Shown: positions 9,062-18,451 of the stretch, one piece after another | Layout: every line of letters begins with the position of its first letter | How positions within the stretch are numbered: the stretch's first letter is position 1 | Source: JBKECO01 sp047974745 | GTDB lineage: Bacteria > Bacillota > Clostridia > Lachnospirales > Lachnospiraceae | Assembly: GCA_047974745.1 (NCBI GenBank) | Contig: JBKECO010000017.1 | Location: forward strand, 1-64,000 | DNA: 64,000 nt | Direction of reading: 5' to 3' | Notes under the pieces: model-generated | The model's input: the letters and a program-made list of their open reading frames with translations, nothing else | What the model was told of the DNA's origin: nothing | The model's database searches: none | Position numbers and translations under genes: made by a program

Positions 9062-10174
9062 CTAGCTGCTCATTGAATTAAAATTAACAGGAAGAATTAG
9101 ATAAATATAGCTCTCTTCAGAATTCTTTATGATACAAGGTGCTTTAGGATTGACCATGTAAAGTGTAATATCCTCTTCGTCGATCACACGCAAAGCATCA
9201 ATGAAGAATTTTGGATTAAAACCAATCATAATATCTTTTCCATCTTTATTTATATCAATTTCTTCATTCATGGATCCAATAAAGGAGTTTATCTTCAGTT
9301 CTGCTTTCTCTTCCACCATATTTATGATGATCGGTTTCTTATCACCTTCTCTTACTAAAAGTGTGGCTCTATCTATACAGTCCAGTAATTCCTTTTTATT
9401 TATTTTGACTTTTGTCTCATAGGAAGAGGAGATCATTTGATCTATCTTAAAATATTCTCCTTCGATCAGTCTTGAAACAACTATCGTATTTTCAAATTCA
9501 AAGATAATTATATTATCTGTTATATAAATATCTACATTATCTTCTGTAGATCCTGAAATAATTTTACTGATTTCATTCAGTGTTTTTCCTGGAATGATGA
9601 CTTTCTTGTAATCGTAAGTATTTTTCAGATTCATTTTACGCATTGATATTCTATGACCATCAAGTGAAACCAATCTGAGCTGATTTTCTGATATTTCTAG
9701 TAATTCTCCTGTCATCATTTTGTTACTGTCATTTTCTGCTGTTGAAAATATAGTCTGTCTGATAATTTCTTTTAATGAAAACTGGGTTATGGAAATTGGC
9801 TGATTGCGTTCTATATAAGGCAACACTGCAAAGTCTTCTCCAGATTTTGCACTGATTTGAAATCTGGATTTTTCACAGCTGATCATTGTTGTAAGATTGC
9901 TGTCAGTTTCGATGGTAACTACATTGTCCGGAAGTTTACGAACTATTTCAGATAAGAGCTTTGCATCTAGTGCAAGGATTCCTCTTTCTATAATGGTGCC
10001 TGAAATAATGGTTTCAATTCCTAATTCCATATCATTGGCAGTAAATTTTATTTCATTTGCAGAAGCATTGATCAGAATACATTCGAGGATAGGCATTGTA
10101 GTTCTTGTAGGTACTGCTTTGAGAACAATATTGATTCCTTTCATAAGATCGGATTTATGGCACTCTAGTTTCAT
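9062..10174 (-). CDS. dnaN: DNA polymerase III beta sliding clamp
   Basis: A 370-residue protein with the three repeated clamp domains and a typical N-terminus (MKLECHKSDLMKGINIVLKA). The central and C-terminal segments match the DnaN fold, including the ending YLILPVNF with a short MSS tail. It forms the ring that tethers Pol III and recruits MutS and DnaA regulators through clamp-binding motifs. It is separated from dnaA by about 300 bp containing DnaA boxes. Confidence 0.97.
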   Translation of the reverse strand: MKLECHKSDLMKGINIVLKAVPTRTTMPILECILINASANEIKFTANDMELGIETIISGTIIERGILALDAKLLSEIVRKLPDNVVTIETDSNLTTMISCEKSRFQISAKSGEDFAVLPYIERNQPISITQFSLKEIIRQTIFSTAENDSNKMMTGELLEISENQLRLVSLDGHRISMRKMNLKNTYDYKKVIIPGKTLNEISKIISGSTEDNVDIYITDNIIIFEFENTIVVSRLIEGEYFKIDQMISSSYETKVKINKKELLDCIDRATLLVREGDKKPIIINMVEEKAELKINSFIGSMNEEIDINKDGKDIMIGFNPKFFIDALRVIDEEDITLYMVNPKAPCIIKNSEESYIYLILPVNFNSMSS

Positions 10175-10347
10175 GTGTATAAAACTCCTTTCAAAAACTA
10201 TAAATTTATGATTAAAGATTTAGAAGTAGTAGTAATAGGGATTGTTAATAAGTTCAAAACCCTGAGAAGCCTTGAAAAATATGAATTTTTTTGGAAAAAT
10301 GAACTGTATAAGTGTGTGTAAAGTATGAGGAATGTATATGGATAGTA

Positions 10348-10473
10348 TGTGAATAAGAAAATTAGCAGAATCTGGGCTATATTTCTTAAAAAAAAGTATT
10401 ACACACAGTGAAAGTGGTTTTCCATATACTTTAAACACAAAATAAAGAAATTATCACAAAAAAATGTGGATAA
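10348..10473. promoter_or_regulatory. DnaA-box cluster between dnaA and dnaN
   Basis: The 10175-10473 gap holds no credible gene. TGTGGATAA (10465-10473, perfect box, minus orientation) abuts the dnaA stop codon. TTATCACAA (10451-10459) is a degenerate box and TGTGAATAA (10348-10356) matches 8 of 9 positions. DnaA boxes downstream as well as upstream of dnaA are the bipartite origin layout known from Bacillus subtilis. The gap should also carry the dnaN promoter, which I could not place with confidence. Confidence 0.7.
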
Positions 10474-11829
10474 CTAATTAGGATTTATCTTTTTCTTAAT
10501 GGTCTCAATCATATTTCTGATATTTTCATTTGTTTCGTATTCCTCAGTAATTTTCTTAATACCATGTATTATAGTAGAATGATCTCTTCCTCCAAGCAGT
10601 GATCCAATAGATTGAAGAGGCACATCAGTCATATTTTTACATAAATACATAGCAATCTGTCTTGGGATTGCTATATCATTGCTGCGATTCTTTGAAATAA
10701 TCTGATCAAGTGAAATCTGGCAATGTTCAGAAACAGCTTCTATGATCAGCTGAGGTGTAATTTCTCTTGGTTTGTCCGGTGTTATAAAATTCTGAAGCTC
10801 CTGCATAGCAGTTTCCATGCTTATTTCACATTTTGTAAGGTTGGCGTATGCTAAAAGTTTATTCAGAGCACCTTCTAATTCTCTGATATTCGATTTTATA
10901 TTAGTAGCAATGTAATCAAGGATATCATCACCAAGATTCATTTCATCAATTTCCACTTTACGTCTTAAAATAGCCATTCTTGTTTCATAGTCAGGAGAAC
11001 CAATATCAGCCATAAGTCCCCACTCAAAACGAGAACGAATTCTCTCCTCTAATGTTTCCATATCTTTGGGAGGTTTATCTGAACTTAAGATAATTTGTTT
11101 TCCGGCTGAATGTAGTACATTGAAGGTATGAAAAAATTCTTCCTGAGTTGACTCTTTTCCTATTATAAACTGTACATCATCAATCATCAGAACATCAACG
11201 GTACGATATTTTTCTCGTAGCTTTGTCATTGCTGTGGCGTTACCATTACGGATCGATTCAATTACTTCATTTGTAAATTCTTCGGAGGTAACGTATAGAA
11301 CTTTTGTCTCTGGATTCTGATTAATGATGAAATTACCAATGGAATGCATAAGATGGGTTTTACCAAGTCCGGGTCCTCCATATATATAGAGAGGATTGTA
11401 AGCTTCTCCAGGGGATTCAGCTACAGCTAGTGAAGCAGATTGTGCAAAACGATTATTATTACCTACCACATAGGTATCGAAAGTGTAATTGGAATTTAAA
11501 TTGGAGCGACTGGCAAGTTCTGATATAACGGCTTTATTTTTTTTAGGTGAGACAGATTTCATTGATTTTGCCTGCTCTGGAAGAATAAAGTGAAGCTCGT
11601 ATTCGATGCCTGTAATTTCAGTGATAGCCACTTTAATAGGAAGTTCGTACTTTTTTGTAATATAATTAAGTCCAATCTGCTGTGATTTGACAAGTATATA
11701 AAGTTTATTCCCATCAATCCCATAGACCTCAAGTGGTTTTAGCCAGGTTTCAAAAGATATCTGAGTAATTTCATGTTCTTCTTTAACAGTTTGCAGGATA
11801 TAATCCCACTTCTCAATGATATGTTCCAT
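10474..11829 (-). CDS. dnaA: Chromosomal replication initiator DnaA
   Basis: A 451-residue AAA+ initiator. Domain I is at residues 1-85, Walker A is GGPGLGKTHLMH, Walker B is VLMIDDVQFI, and the domain IV DNA-binding helix-turn-helix carries the signature GGRDHSTIIHGI near the C-terminus. I start at the ATG at 11829 because ATGGAGAAAACAG supplies GGAG about 7 nt upstream; the open frame extends 15 codons further but has no ribosome-binding site. DnaA-ATP opens oriC and probably autoregulates through boxes in the upstream region. Confidence 0.97.
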   Translation of the reverse strand: MEHIIEKWDYILQTVKEEHEITQISFETWLKPLEVYGIDGNKLYILVKSQQIGLNYITKKYELPIKVAITEITGIEYELHFILPEQAKSMKSVSPKKNKAVISELASRSNLNSNYTFDTYVVGNNNRFAQSASLAVAESPGEAYNPLYIYGGPGLGKTHLMHSIGNFIINQNPETKVLYVTSEEFTNEVIESIRNGNATAMTKLREKYRTVDVLMIDDVQFIIGKESTQEEFFHTFNVLHSAGKQIILSSDKPPKDMETLEERIRSRFEWGLMADIGSPDYETRMAILRRKVEIDEMNLGDDILDYIATNIKSNIRELEGALNKLLAYANLTKCEISMETAMQELQNFITPDKPREITPQLIIEAVSEHCQISLDQIISKNRSNDIAIPRQIAMYLCKNMTDVPLQSIGSLLGGRDHSTIIHGIKKITEEYETNENIRNMIETIKKKINPN

Positions 11830-11998
11830 CTGTTTTCTCCATAAAAAAAATCTATAGGTAATAATATATATCATACTAGTACCTACACTCTATATATAAT
11901 AAACTAAATAAGGCAAATAAGCAATCTTTAAATGAGATCCAGAAAAAATGAAGATGAATGCTAAAAATCTAAAATAAGGCATTTTAGCGTGTGTGGAG

Positions 11999-12156
11999 AG
12001 TTGTCGATAATTAATAAATTTATGAACAGATTATCCTAATAAAAAAAGAAAAAATCTTTATAAATTTAAGACTTATCCACGAGTTATCCACAAAATGTGC
12101 ATTATATTTTGTAAACCACAATATACAGTAGATGTTGATAAATAAAATGTTGATAA
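11999..12156. other. oriC: oriC: DnaA boxes in the dnaA-rpmH intergenic region
   Basis: The 11830-12346 gap is strongly AT-rich and gene-free. Boxes seen are TTATCCACA (12084-12092, perfect), TTATCCACG (12073-12081), TTATCAACA twice on the minus strand (12133-12141 and 12148-12156), and TTATCGACA on the minus strand (12002-12010). AT-rich stretches around 12020-12065 and 12210-12245 are candidate unwinding elements. Gene strand bias diverges from this point, supporting the origin call. Confidence 0.9.
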
Positions 12157-12280
12157 GTTTTTGGTAAAAGTAACGATAGGTTTTTAATATCCCATATCTT
12201 GTAGAAATGAGTTTCTTCCTTATATATATAGTATGTAAAATAAATTGATAGCAGGAACTTTAAAAAAGTAAGCTATTTGC

Positions 12281-12308
12281 TTGACTTAGCTAAGAATTTT
12301 GTTATAAT
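12281..12308 (+). promoter_or_regulatory. rpmH promoter
   Basis: TTGACT (12281-12286) and TATAAT (12303-12308) are 16 nt apart, about 40 nt before the rpmH start. It would drive the rpmH-rnpA-yidD-yidC-jag run. Confidence 0.85.
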
Positions 12309-12346
12309 TAAACGTGATGTTTTCTAGTGCAGAGGAGGTGTATAGT

Positions 12347-12481
12347 ATGAAGATGACATTCCAACCGAAAAAAAGACAAAGATCCAAGGTTCATGGATTT
12401 AGAGCTAGAATGAGTTCTGCAGGTGGTAGAAAAGTATTAGCTGCAAGACGATTAAAGGGAAGAAAGAAATTATCAGCATAG
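12347..12481 (+). CDS. rpmH: 50S ribosomal protein L34
   Basis: A 44-residue protein rich in Lys and Arg, starting MKMTFQPKKRQRSKVHGF and ending RRLKGRKKLSA, which is the classic L34 sequence. An AGAGGAGG site lies 8 nt before the ATG. It is the first gene of the rightward origin-proximal run and binds 23S rRNA in the large subunit. Confidence 0.98.
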   Translation: MKMTFQPKKRQRSKVHGFRARMSSAGGRKVLAARRLKGRKKLSA

Positions 12482-12504
12482 GCCACATCAATGTGGTCTT
12501 TTCT
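12481..12504 (+). terminator. Hairpin between rpmH and rnpA (partial terminator)
   Basis: GGCCACA and TGTGGTC pair around a TCAA loop directly after the rpmH stop, followed by TTTTCTTCT. It probably reduces read-through so that L34 is made in excess over RnpA. Confidence 0.6.
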
Positions 12505-12530
12505 TCTATTATTGAGGAGTTTACAATTGA

Positions 12531-12878
12531 ATGAGATTTTCAGATTCGCTGAAAAAAAATAGTGATTTTAAAAAAGTATACAATAAGGGAACATCATATG
12601 CAAATAGGCTGCTTGTCATGTATTGTTTGGAAAATGGGACAAAGCAGAATAGAATCGGAATATCTGTAAGTAAGAAAGTTGGAAATAGTGTTGTAAGACA
12701 CAGACTTACCAGACTGGTAAGGGAAAGCTACAGACTACAAGAAGATATGTTTAATAGTGGTTTAGACATTGTAGTTATTTTAAGAGTGAATGCAAAGGAA
12801 TCTGTTTATCATGAAATAGAAAGTGCTTTGCTTCATCTTGGAAATCTTCATAATGTTATTTTAAAAAAACATACTTAG
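12531..12878 (+). CDS. rnpA: Ribonuclease P protein component
   Basis: A 115-residue basic protein that binds the catalytic RNase P RNA and improves pre-tRNA 5' processing. It has the RNR signature region (NRIGISVSKKVGNSVVRHRLTRLVRE, about residues 42-67) and the typical start MRFSDSLKKNSDFKKVY. A GAGGAG site precedes the ATG by about 11 nt. Confidence 0.97.
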   Translation: MRFSDSLKKNSDFKKVYNKGTSYANRLLVMYCLENGTKQNRIGISVSKKVGNSVVRHRLTRLVRESYRLQEDMFNSGLDIVVILRVNAKESVYHEIESALLHLGNLHNVILKKHT

Positions 12879-12901
12879 TAAGAAAAGAAGATGGAATCAT
12901 T

Positions 12902-13111
12902 TTGAAAAGAATATTTATTTATCTGATTAAATTTTATAGAAAATATTTGTCACCGATGAAGACAACAAAATGTCCGTACACACCTACCTGTTCGGAATAT
13001 GGTCTTGAGGCAGTTGAGAAGTATGGGGCAATCAAGGGAGGTTTCCTTGCATTGTGGCGAATTTTAAGATGTAATCCTTTTTCAAAAGGTGGATATGATC
13101 CTGTTCCATAA
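12902..13111 (+). CDS. yidD: Membrane protein insertion efficiency factor YidD
   Basis: A 69-residue member of the YidD family with the conserved core CPYTPTCSEYGLEA, followed by WRILRCNPFSKGGYDPVP. It starts at TTG with only a weak GA-rich upstream site, so translation may depend on rnpA read-through (23-bp gap). It sits immediately upstream of yidC, where it assists membrane insertion. Confidence 0.95.
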   Translation: MKRIFIYLIKFYRKYLSPMKTTKCPYTPTCSEYGLEAVEKYGAIKGGFLALWRILRCNPFSKGGYDPVP

Positions 13112-13129
13112 ATTTAGGAGGGTTTAGAA

Positions 13130-14407
13130 TTGTCTGAAATTATACTTACCGCGTACAATGGAAAAATACTAGGACCGATCGCAATCGTTTTGGGTTATAT
13201 AATGGATTTTATATATAATCTTTTGGCAATGGTCGGAATCGAGAATATCAGTTTAACAATTATTATATTTACAATTGTTATTTATATGTGTTTGTTTCCA
13301 GTAACTTACAATCAACAGAAATTTTCAAAGCTGACGCAAAAGATGCAGCCTGAGCTGCAGGTCGTTCAGAAGAAATATAAAGGAAAGAAAGATCAGGCAT
13401 CCATGCAGGCGATGCAGGCAGAGACTAAAGTAGTTTATGAAAAGTATGGAGTTTCACCTACAGGAAGCTGTGTGTTCATGCTCATCAATATGCCGATTCT
13501 ATTAGCACTGTATCGTGTGTTTTATAATATACCTGCGTATATTGGAAGCGTAAAAGAAAAATTCATGCCTCTTGTTGATTCGATAACCAGTACATCCGGA
13601 TATCAGGAAACTATGGAAACTTTTGTTGAGGACATGAATTTACAATCTCTGAATACAGATTTTACAGTTACGGATATGGATACCGTTTCTAATTATATTG
13701 TAGATGTATTGTATCGAATGAATTCATCAGGATGGGAAGTACTAAAGTCGTCATTTACTGATCTGTCTAGTTTAATTACAAAAACACAGGAAGATATTGC
13801 ACATGTAAGTTATTTCTTTGGATTAAATATTTCGGATACTCCACTGAGTATTATTCAGACCAATTTTGCTGCACGTAATTTTCTTATGATATTTGTGGCA
13901 CTTCTGATTCCCGTTATTTCTTATCTGACTCAGGTAATGAATATCAAGCTTATGCCACAGACTGCAGCACCAGCTGATGACAACAATGCAATGGCAAATC
14001 AGATGAAGACCATGAATAAGATCATGCCACTGTTCTCTCTTGTCTTTTGTTTTACGGTACCTGTTGGACTTGGTATCTACTGGATCGCAAGTGCTCTTGT
14101 TCGTAGTATACAGCAATATTTACTGAACAGACATTTTGATAAAATGAATCTGGAAGATATTATTATGGAAAATCAGAAAAAGGCAAAGAAAAAAAGAGAA
14201 AAAAAGGGAGTGACTCAGAGTCAGATCAATAGCGCTGCCAAGATCAATACAAAGAAAATAGAGGATCCTGCCAGTGAAAAAATGTCTGAAGAAGACAAAA
14301 AGTCAGCTCTTCAGGCAGCAGAGGAAAAGAGAAAATCTGCAAAATCAGGAAGTATGGCTTCAAAGGCTAATATGGTGAAGGATTTTAACGAAAAAATGAA
14401 TAAATAG
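13130..14407 (+). CDS. yidC: YidC/Oxa1-family membrane protein insertase
   Basis: A 425-residue multispanning insertase. Hydrophobic segments lie near residues 15-35 and 40-60, with more around 245-270 and 300-330, and a very basic C-terminal tail (KKAKKKREKKG near 348-358) that can contact ribosomes. A long soluble insertion (about residues 140-230) separates the first and later membrane segments. It starts at TTG, 8 nt after AGGAGG. It has no lipobox, unlike the Bacillus SpoIIIJ form. Between yidD and jag. Confidence 0.96.
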   Translation: MSEIILTAYNGKILGPIAIVLGYIMDFIYNLLAMVGIENISLTIIIFTIVIYMCLFPVTYNQQKFSKLTQKMQPELQVVQKKYKGKKDQASMQAMQAETKVVYEKYGVSPTGSCVFMLINMPILLALYRVFYNIPAYIGSVKEKFMPLVDSITSTSGYQETMETFVEDMNLQSLNTDFTVTDMDTVSNYIVDVLYRMNSSGWEVLKSSFTDLSSLITKTQEDIAHVSYFFGLNISDTPLSIIQTNFAARNFLMIFVALLIPVISYLTQVMNIKLMPQTAAPADDNNAMANQMKTMNKIMPLFSLVFCFTVPVGLGIYWIASALVRSIQQYLLNRHFDKMNLEDIIMENQKKAKKKREKKGVTQSQINSAAKINTKKIEDPASEKMSEEDKKSALQAAEEKRKSAKSGSMASKANMVKDFNEKMNK

Positions 14408-14419
14408 GAGGTATTCAGC

Positions 14420-15043
14420 ATGGATTTTATTGAAATCTCGGCAAAAACAGTGGATGATGCGATAACGGATGCGCTGATTAAATTGGGGACCACAAGTGAT
14501 CAGATCGAATATGAGATCGTTGAAAAAGGTAGTACTGGATTTTTAGGATTCGGAAATAAACCTGCGGTGATCATGGTTCGTAAAAAGAGTAATGTAGAGG
14601 ATTTTACAAGAAAACTATTATCTGATATTTTTGATGCCATGAAAATGGATGTTGAAATACTCATGAAGATCAATGAAGAAGACAGAGAAATTGATATTGA
14701 ATTCAAAGGAAAAGAGATGGGTGTTTTAATTGGAAAAAGAGGTCAGACACTTGACTCGCTCCAGTTTCTGATAAATCTTGCTGTCCATAAGAATTTTGAA
14801 AATTATTATAAAATTAAAATGGATACAGAAGAATACAGAAAACGCAGAAAAGAAACATTGGAAAATCTGGCTAAGAACATTGCTTTTAAGGTGAAAAGAA
14901 CAAAACGTCAGGTGGCACTTGAACCAATGAATCCTTTTGAAAGAAGAGTTATCCACTCTGCACTTCAGAATGATAAATATGTTACAACACACAGCGAAGG
15001 AGAAGATCCTTATCGTCATGTTGTGGTAACATTGAAAAAATAA
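14420..15043 (+). CDS. jag: RNA-binding protein Jag/KhpB (SpoIIIJ-associated)
   Basis: A 207-residue protein with an N-terminal Jag_N domain (about 1-50, including EKGSTGFLGFG), a KH domain (about 75-135, GKRGQTLDSLQFL), and an R3H domain (about 140-207, with RRVIHSALQ...TTHSEGEDPYRHV). It binds RNA and in Gram-positive bacteria helps control cell elongation. It is 12 bp after yidC and ends at a strong terminator. Confidence 0.95.
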   Translation: MDFIEISAKTVDDAITDALIKLGTTSDQIEYEIVEKGSTGFLGFGNKPAVIMVRKKSNVEDFTRKLLSDIFDAMKMDVEILMKINEEDREIDIEFKGKEMGVLIGKRGQTLDSLQFLINLAVHKNFENYYKIKMDTEEYRKRRKETLENLAKNIAFKVKRTKRQVALEPMNPFERRVIHSALQNDKYVTTHSEGEDPYRHVVVTLKK

Positions 15044-15055
15044 TTTCTAAAGACC

Positions 15056-15114
15056 AGGCTGTTGCGGAATAAGCTCACTTTTCTATTTGTGAGATTTATG
15101 CAACAGCCTTTTTT
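15056..15114 (+). terminator. Intrinsic terminator after jag
   Basis: AGGCTGTTGC (15056-15065) and GCAACAGCCT (15100-15109) pair perfectly, with an inner CTCAC/GTGAG stem, and are followed by a T-run to 15114. This separates the rpmH-jag unit from mnmE and rules out the longer mnmE frame that begins inside it. Confidence 0.9.
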
Positions 15115-15136
15115 ACAAGTATGGTTGGAGGGTAAC

Positions 15137-16513
15137 GTGTTTAATACGGATACAATCGCTGCAACAGCAACGGCTATGGGAAGTTCTGGAATTGGAATCA
15201 TAAGAATATCAGGCGAAGAGGCAATTCAAATTGCAGAAAGTATTTTTGAAAGTCCGAAAGGAAAAAAACTCTCTCAGGTAAGATCCCATACCATAAATTA
15301 TGGTCATATTCTATTTCACGATAAAATAGTAGATGAAGTCATGGTATCAATTATGAGAGCGCCAAACTCTTATACGCGTGAAGATACAGTAGAGATTAAT
15401 TGCCATGGGGGTATTCTCGTTCTTAATGCAGTTTTAGAAGCTGTAGTAGAACAGGGAGCGCGCCTCGCTGACCCGGGCGAGTTCACAAAAAGAGCTTTTA
15501 TTAATGGGAGAATCGACCTTACTCAGGCCGAGTCTGTCATCGATATTATAAATGCAAAGAACACATTTGCACTATCCACATCTATGGAACAGCTACATGG
15601 AGCAGTTTCCAAGAAAATAAAAAATTTAAGATCTGTCTTGATTCATGAAATTGCTTCCATTGAGTCTGCATTAGATGATCCGGAGCATATGGAAATTGAG
15701 CATTATCATGAAAAGATTCAGTTGGTACTTGCACCAGTCATAGAGGAGATGGAAGATCTTTTAATTCAGTCAGATCATGGAGCTGTGTTAAAAGAAGGTA
15801 TACATACTGTTATTGTTGGAAAACCAAATGCCGGAAAATCATCTCTTATGAATGCATTAGTTCGTAAGGAAAAGGCAATTGTAACAGATATTGCAGGAAC
15901 TACAAGGGATATAATAGAAGAACAGATCATGTTAAACGGAATCAGTCTGAATATTATTGATACAGCCGGCATTCGGGAAACAGAGGATAAAGTCGAGAAA
16001 ATTGGAGTGGATAAGGCTAGGATCTATGTGGATAAAGCGGATCTTATCATATTTGTTGTAGATGCTTCTAACAATTTGTCACAGGAGGATCATGACATCA
16101 TAGAAATGATCAAAGATAAAAGGGTCATTGTTCTGATGAATAAGTCTGACTTAAATGCTGTGACTTCTGTAACAGAAATAGAGAGATATCTGAATCATTC
16201 TGTAATTTCTGTTTCTGCAAAGGATGGAGTCGGAATCGATCTGCTGGAAGACAAAATTATAGAGATGTTTTTTTCGGGTTCCATTCAAATGAACGATCAG
16301 GTGTTTATCACAAATATGCGTCAGAAGCAGTTATTGAAGGAATCACTTGGCAGTCTGTATCTGGTCAGACAAAGTGCAGTAGATGAGATGCCTGAGGATT
16401 TTTATTCTATTGATCTTATGAATGCATATGAGCAGCTGGGAAAAATGGTCGGTGAAACAGTGGAAGAAGATCTGATCAATGAAATTTTTAGTAAATTCTG
16501 TATGGGAAAATAA
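15137..16513 (+). CDS. mnmE: tRNA modification GTPase MnmE (TrmE)
   Basis: A 458-residue enzyme that with MnmG adds the (carboxymethyl)aminomethyl group to U34 of certain tRNAs. It has an N-terminal folate-binding domain, G1 GKPNAGKSS, G3 DTAGIRE, G4 NKSD, and the C-terminal catalytic CMGK. I start at GTG 15137 (VFNTDTIAATATAMG) after GGAGGG; the longer frame from 15062 begins inside the terminator stem. It lies 30 bp before mnmG. Confidence 0.96.
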   Translation: MFNTDTIAATATAMGSSGIGIIRISGEEAIQIAESIFESPKGKKLSQVRSHTINYGHILFHDKIVDEVMVSIMRAPNSYTREDTVEINCHGGILVLNAVLEAVVEQGARLADPGEFTKRAFINGRIDLTQAESVIDIINAKNTFALSTSMEQLHGAVSKKIKNLRSVLIHEIASIESALDDPEHMEIEHYHEKIQLVLAPVIEEMEDLLIQSDHGAVLKEGIHTVIVGKPNAGKSSLMNALVRKEKAIVTDIAGTTRDIIEEQIMLNGISLNIIDTAGIRETEDKVEKIGVDKARIYVDKADLIIFVVDASNNLSQEDHDIIEMIKDKRVIVLMNKSDLNAVTSVTEIERYLNHSVISVSAKDGVGIDLLEDKIIEMFFSGSIQMNDQVFITNMRQKQLLKESLGSLYLVRQSAVDEMPEDFYSIDLMNAYEQLGKMVGETVEEDLINEIFSKFCMGK

Positions 16514-16543
16514 TTTATTTTATATTCGGAAGGAATAGAAAAT

Positions 16544-18451
16544 ATGTTAATAAATAATGATATATATGATGTCTGTGTAGTTGGAGCAGGTCATGCCGGT
16601 TGTGAAGCCGCACTTGCAAGTGCAAGAATGGGCATGGAAACAATTATATTTACAATTAGTGTTGATAGTATTGCCATGATGCCATGCAATCCCAATATTG
16701 GTGGGAGCTCGAAGGGACATCTGGTGCGAGAAATCGATGCACTTGGCGGGCAGATGGGTAAAAATATTGATAAAACATTTATCCAGTCTAAAATGCTGAA
16801 TAAGTCAAAGGGTCCTGCGGTACATTCATTAAGAGCTCAGGCAGATAAGTCTGAGTATTCTAGTCAGATGAGGGTAACGCTAGAAAATACAGATCACCTG
16901 ACAGTAAGACAGGATGAGGTAATAGAGATCATTACAGATAAGAATAACTCCAGTATCACTGGAATCAGAACCTTGTCTGGAAGAGTCTATGAGTGCAAGG
17001 CTGTAATTCTATGTACAGGCACTTATTTGAAGGCCAGATGTCTGTCTGGTGAAGTCGTAAATCCAACTGGTCCGAATGGACTAAAGGCAGCAAATTATTT
17101 GTCGGATTCCTTAGAATCCCATGGCATTGAATTATATCGTTTTAAAACAGGAACTCCTGCCAGAATTGACAGGAGAAGTATAGATTTTACAAAAATGACA
17201 GAACAGTTCGGTGATGAGCGTATAGTACCATTTTCATTTGAAACTGACCCAGAGACGATTCAGAAGGATCAGATTTGTTGCTGGCTGACCTATACTAATG
17301 AAGAGACCCACTCAATTATTAGAGATAACCTTGACAGATCACCATTGTTCTCAGGTGCCATCGAGGGTACGGGACCGCGTTACTGTCCATCGATCGAAGA
17401 TAAGGTCGTTAAATTTTCTGACAAGGATAGACACCAGGTATTTATTGAACCAGAAGGTCTGCGAACAAACGAAATGTATATAGGTGGAATGTCGAGCTCA
17501 CTGCCTGAGGATGTTCAGTTCTTAATGTATCGATCCGTGCCTGGATTGGAAAAAGCTAAGATTGTGAGGAATGCATATGCAATCGAGTATGACTGTATCA
17601 ATCCCAACCAGCTTAGCCCATCACTGGAATTTAAACACATAAGCGGGTTATTCAGTGGAGGTCAGTTTAATGGCAGTTCCGGATATGAGGAAGCGGCAGC
17701 ACAGGGATTGATTTCAGGAATTAACGCAGCAAAGTATATCTTGAAAAAATCCCCTCTTATTCTAGACCGCTCGGAGTCATATATCGGAGTACTGATCGAT
17801 GATCTGGTTACGAAAGAAAATCTGGAGCCCTATAGAATGATGACTTCCAGGGCAGAATATCGTTTGCTTCTCAGACAGGATAATGCGGACCTTCGACTAT
17901 CGAAATATGGTTACGAAGCGGGACTTATCCTGGAAAAGAGAATGAATTATATTCTAAACAAGGAAAAACTAATTCAGCAGGAGATGGAACGAGTACAAAA
18001 AATCATGATAGGAGCAAGTCAAAAGACGCAGGAGTTCCTACTTCTCCATAATAGTATTCCTTTAAAGACCGGAACATCACTCACAGAATTGATCCGAAGG
18101 CCAGAATTAGATTATGATCTGTTAAGCGAGTTGGATATGGATAGGCCGGACCTTACATATGATGTGAGAGAACAGGTTAACATAAATATTAAATATGAGG
18201 GATATATCACCAGACAATTCAAGCAGGTATCCCAATTTAAGAAGCTGGAGAAAAAATCTCTTTCTGCGGAGTTAAATTATGAGGATATCTATGGTCTGCG
18301 AAGAGAGGCTATCCAGAAGCTGAATCAGATCAAACCGATTTCAATCGGTCAGGCTTCAAGAATATCTGGTGTCTCACCTGCAGACATTTCTGTTATTCTG
18401 GTATATTTGGAGCAGCAAAGAGTAGCGAAGCAAAGAGAGGAATTCAGATGA
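16544..18451 (+). CDS. mnmG: tRNA uridine-5-carboxymethylaminomethyl modification enzyme MnmG (GidA)
   Basis: A 635-residue flavoprotein partner of MnmE. The FAD-binding Rossmann motif is VVGAGHAGCEAALASARMG (residues 11-29), with the conserved NPNIGGSSKGHLVREIDALGG stretch following. The helical C-terminal domain is full length. It overlaps rsmG by 4 bp (ATGA), so the two are translationally coupled. Confidence 0.97.
   Translation: MLINNDIYDVCVVGAGHAGCEAALASARMGMETIIFTISVDSIAMMPCNPNIGGSSKGHLVREIDALGGQMGKNIDKTFIQSKMLNKSKGPAVHSLRAQADKSEYSSQMRVTLENTDHLTVRQDEVIEIITDKNNSSITGIRTLSGRVYECKAVILCTGTYLKARCLSGEVVNPTGPNGLKAANYLSDSLESHGIELYRFKTGTPARIDRRSIDFTKMTEQFGDERIVPFSFETDPETIQKDQICCWLTYTNEETHSIIRDNLDRSPLFSGAIEGTGPRYCPSIEDKVVKFSDKDRHQVFIEPEGLRTNEMYIGGMSSSLPEDVQFLMYRSVPGLEKAKIVRNAYAIEYDCINPNQLSPSLEFKHISGLFSGGQFNGSSGYEEAAAQGLISGINAAKYILKKSPLILDRSESYIGVLIDDLVTKENLEPYRMMTSRAEYRLLLRQDNADLRLSKYGYEAGLILEKRMNYILNKEKLIQQEMERVQKIMIGASQKTQEFLLLHNSIPLKTGTSLTELIRRPELDYDLLSELDMDRPDLTYDVREQVNINIKYEGYITRQFKQVSQFKKLEKKSLSAELNYEDIYGLRREAIQKLNQIKPISIGQASRISGVSPADISVILVYLEQQRVAKQREEFR

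Noticed and set aside
10220..10438. 72-residue ORF on the minus strand between dnaA and dnaN
   Set aside because: It lies in an AT-rich DnaA-box region, has no ribosome-binding site and a low-complexity Phe/Ile-rich translation.
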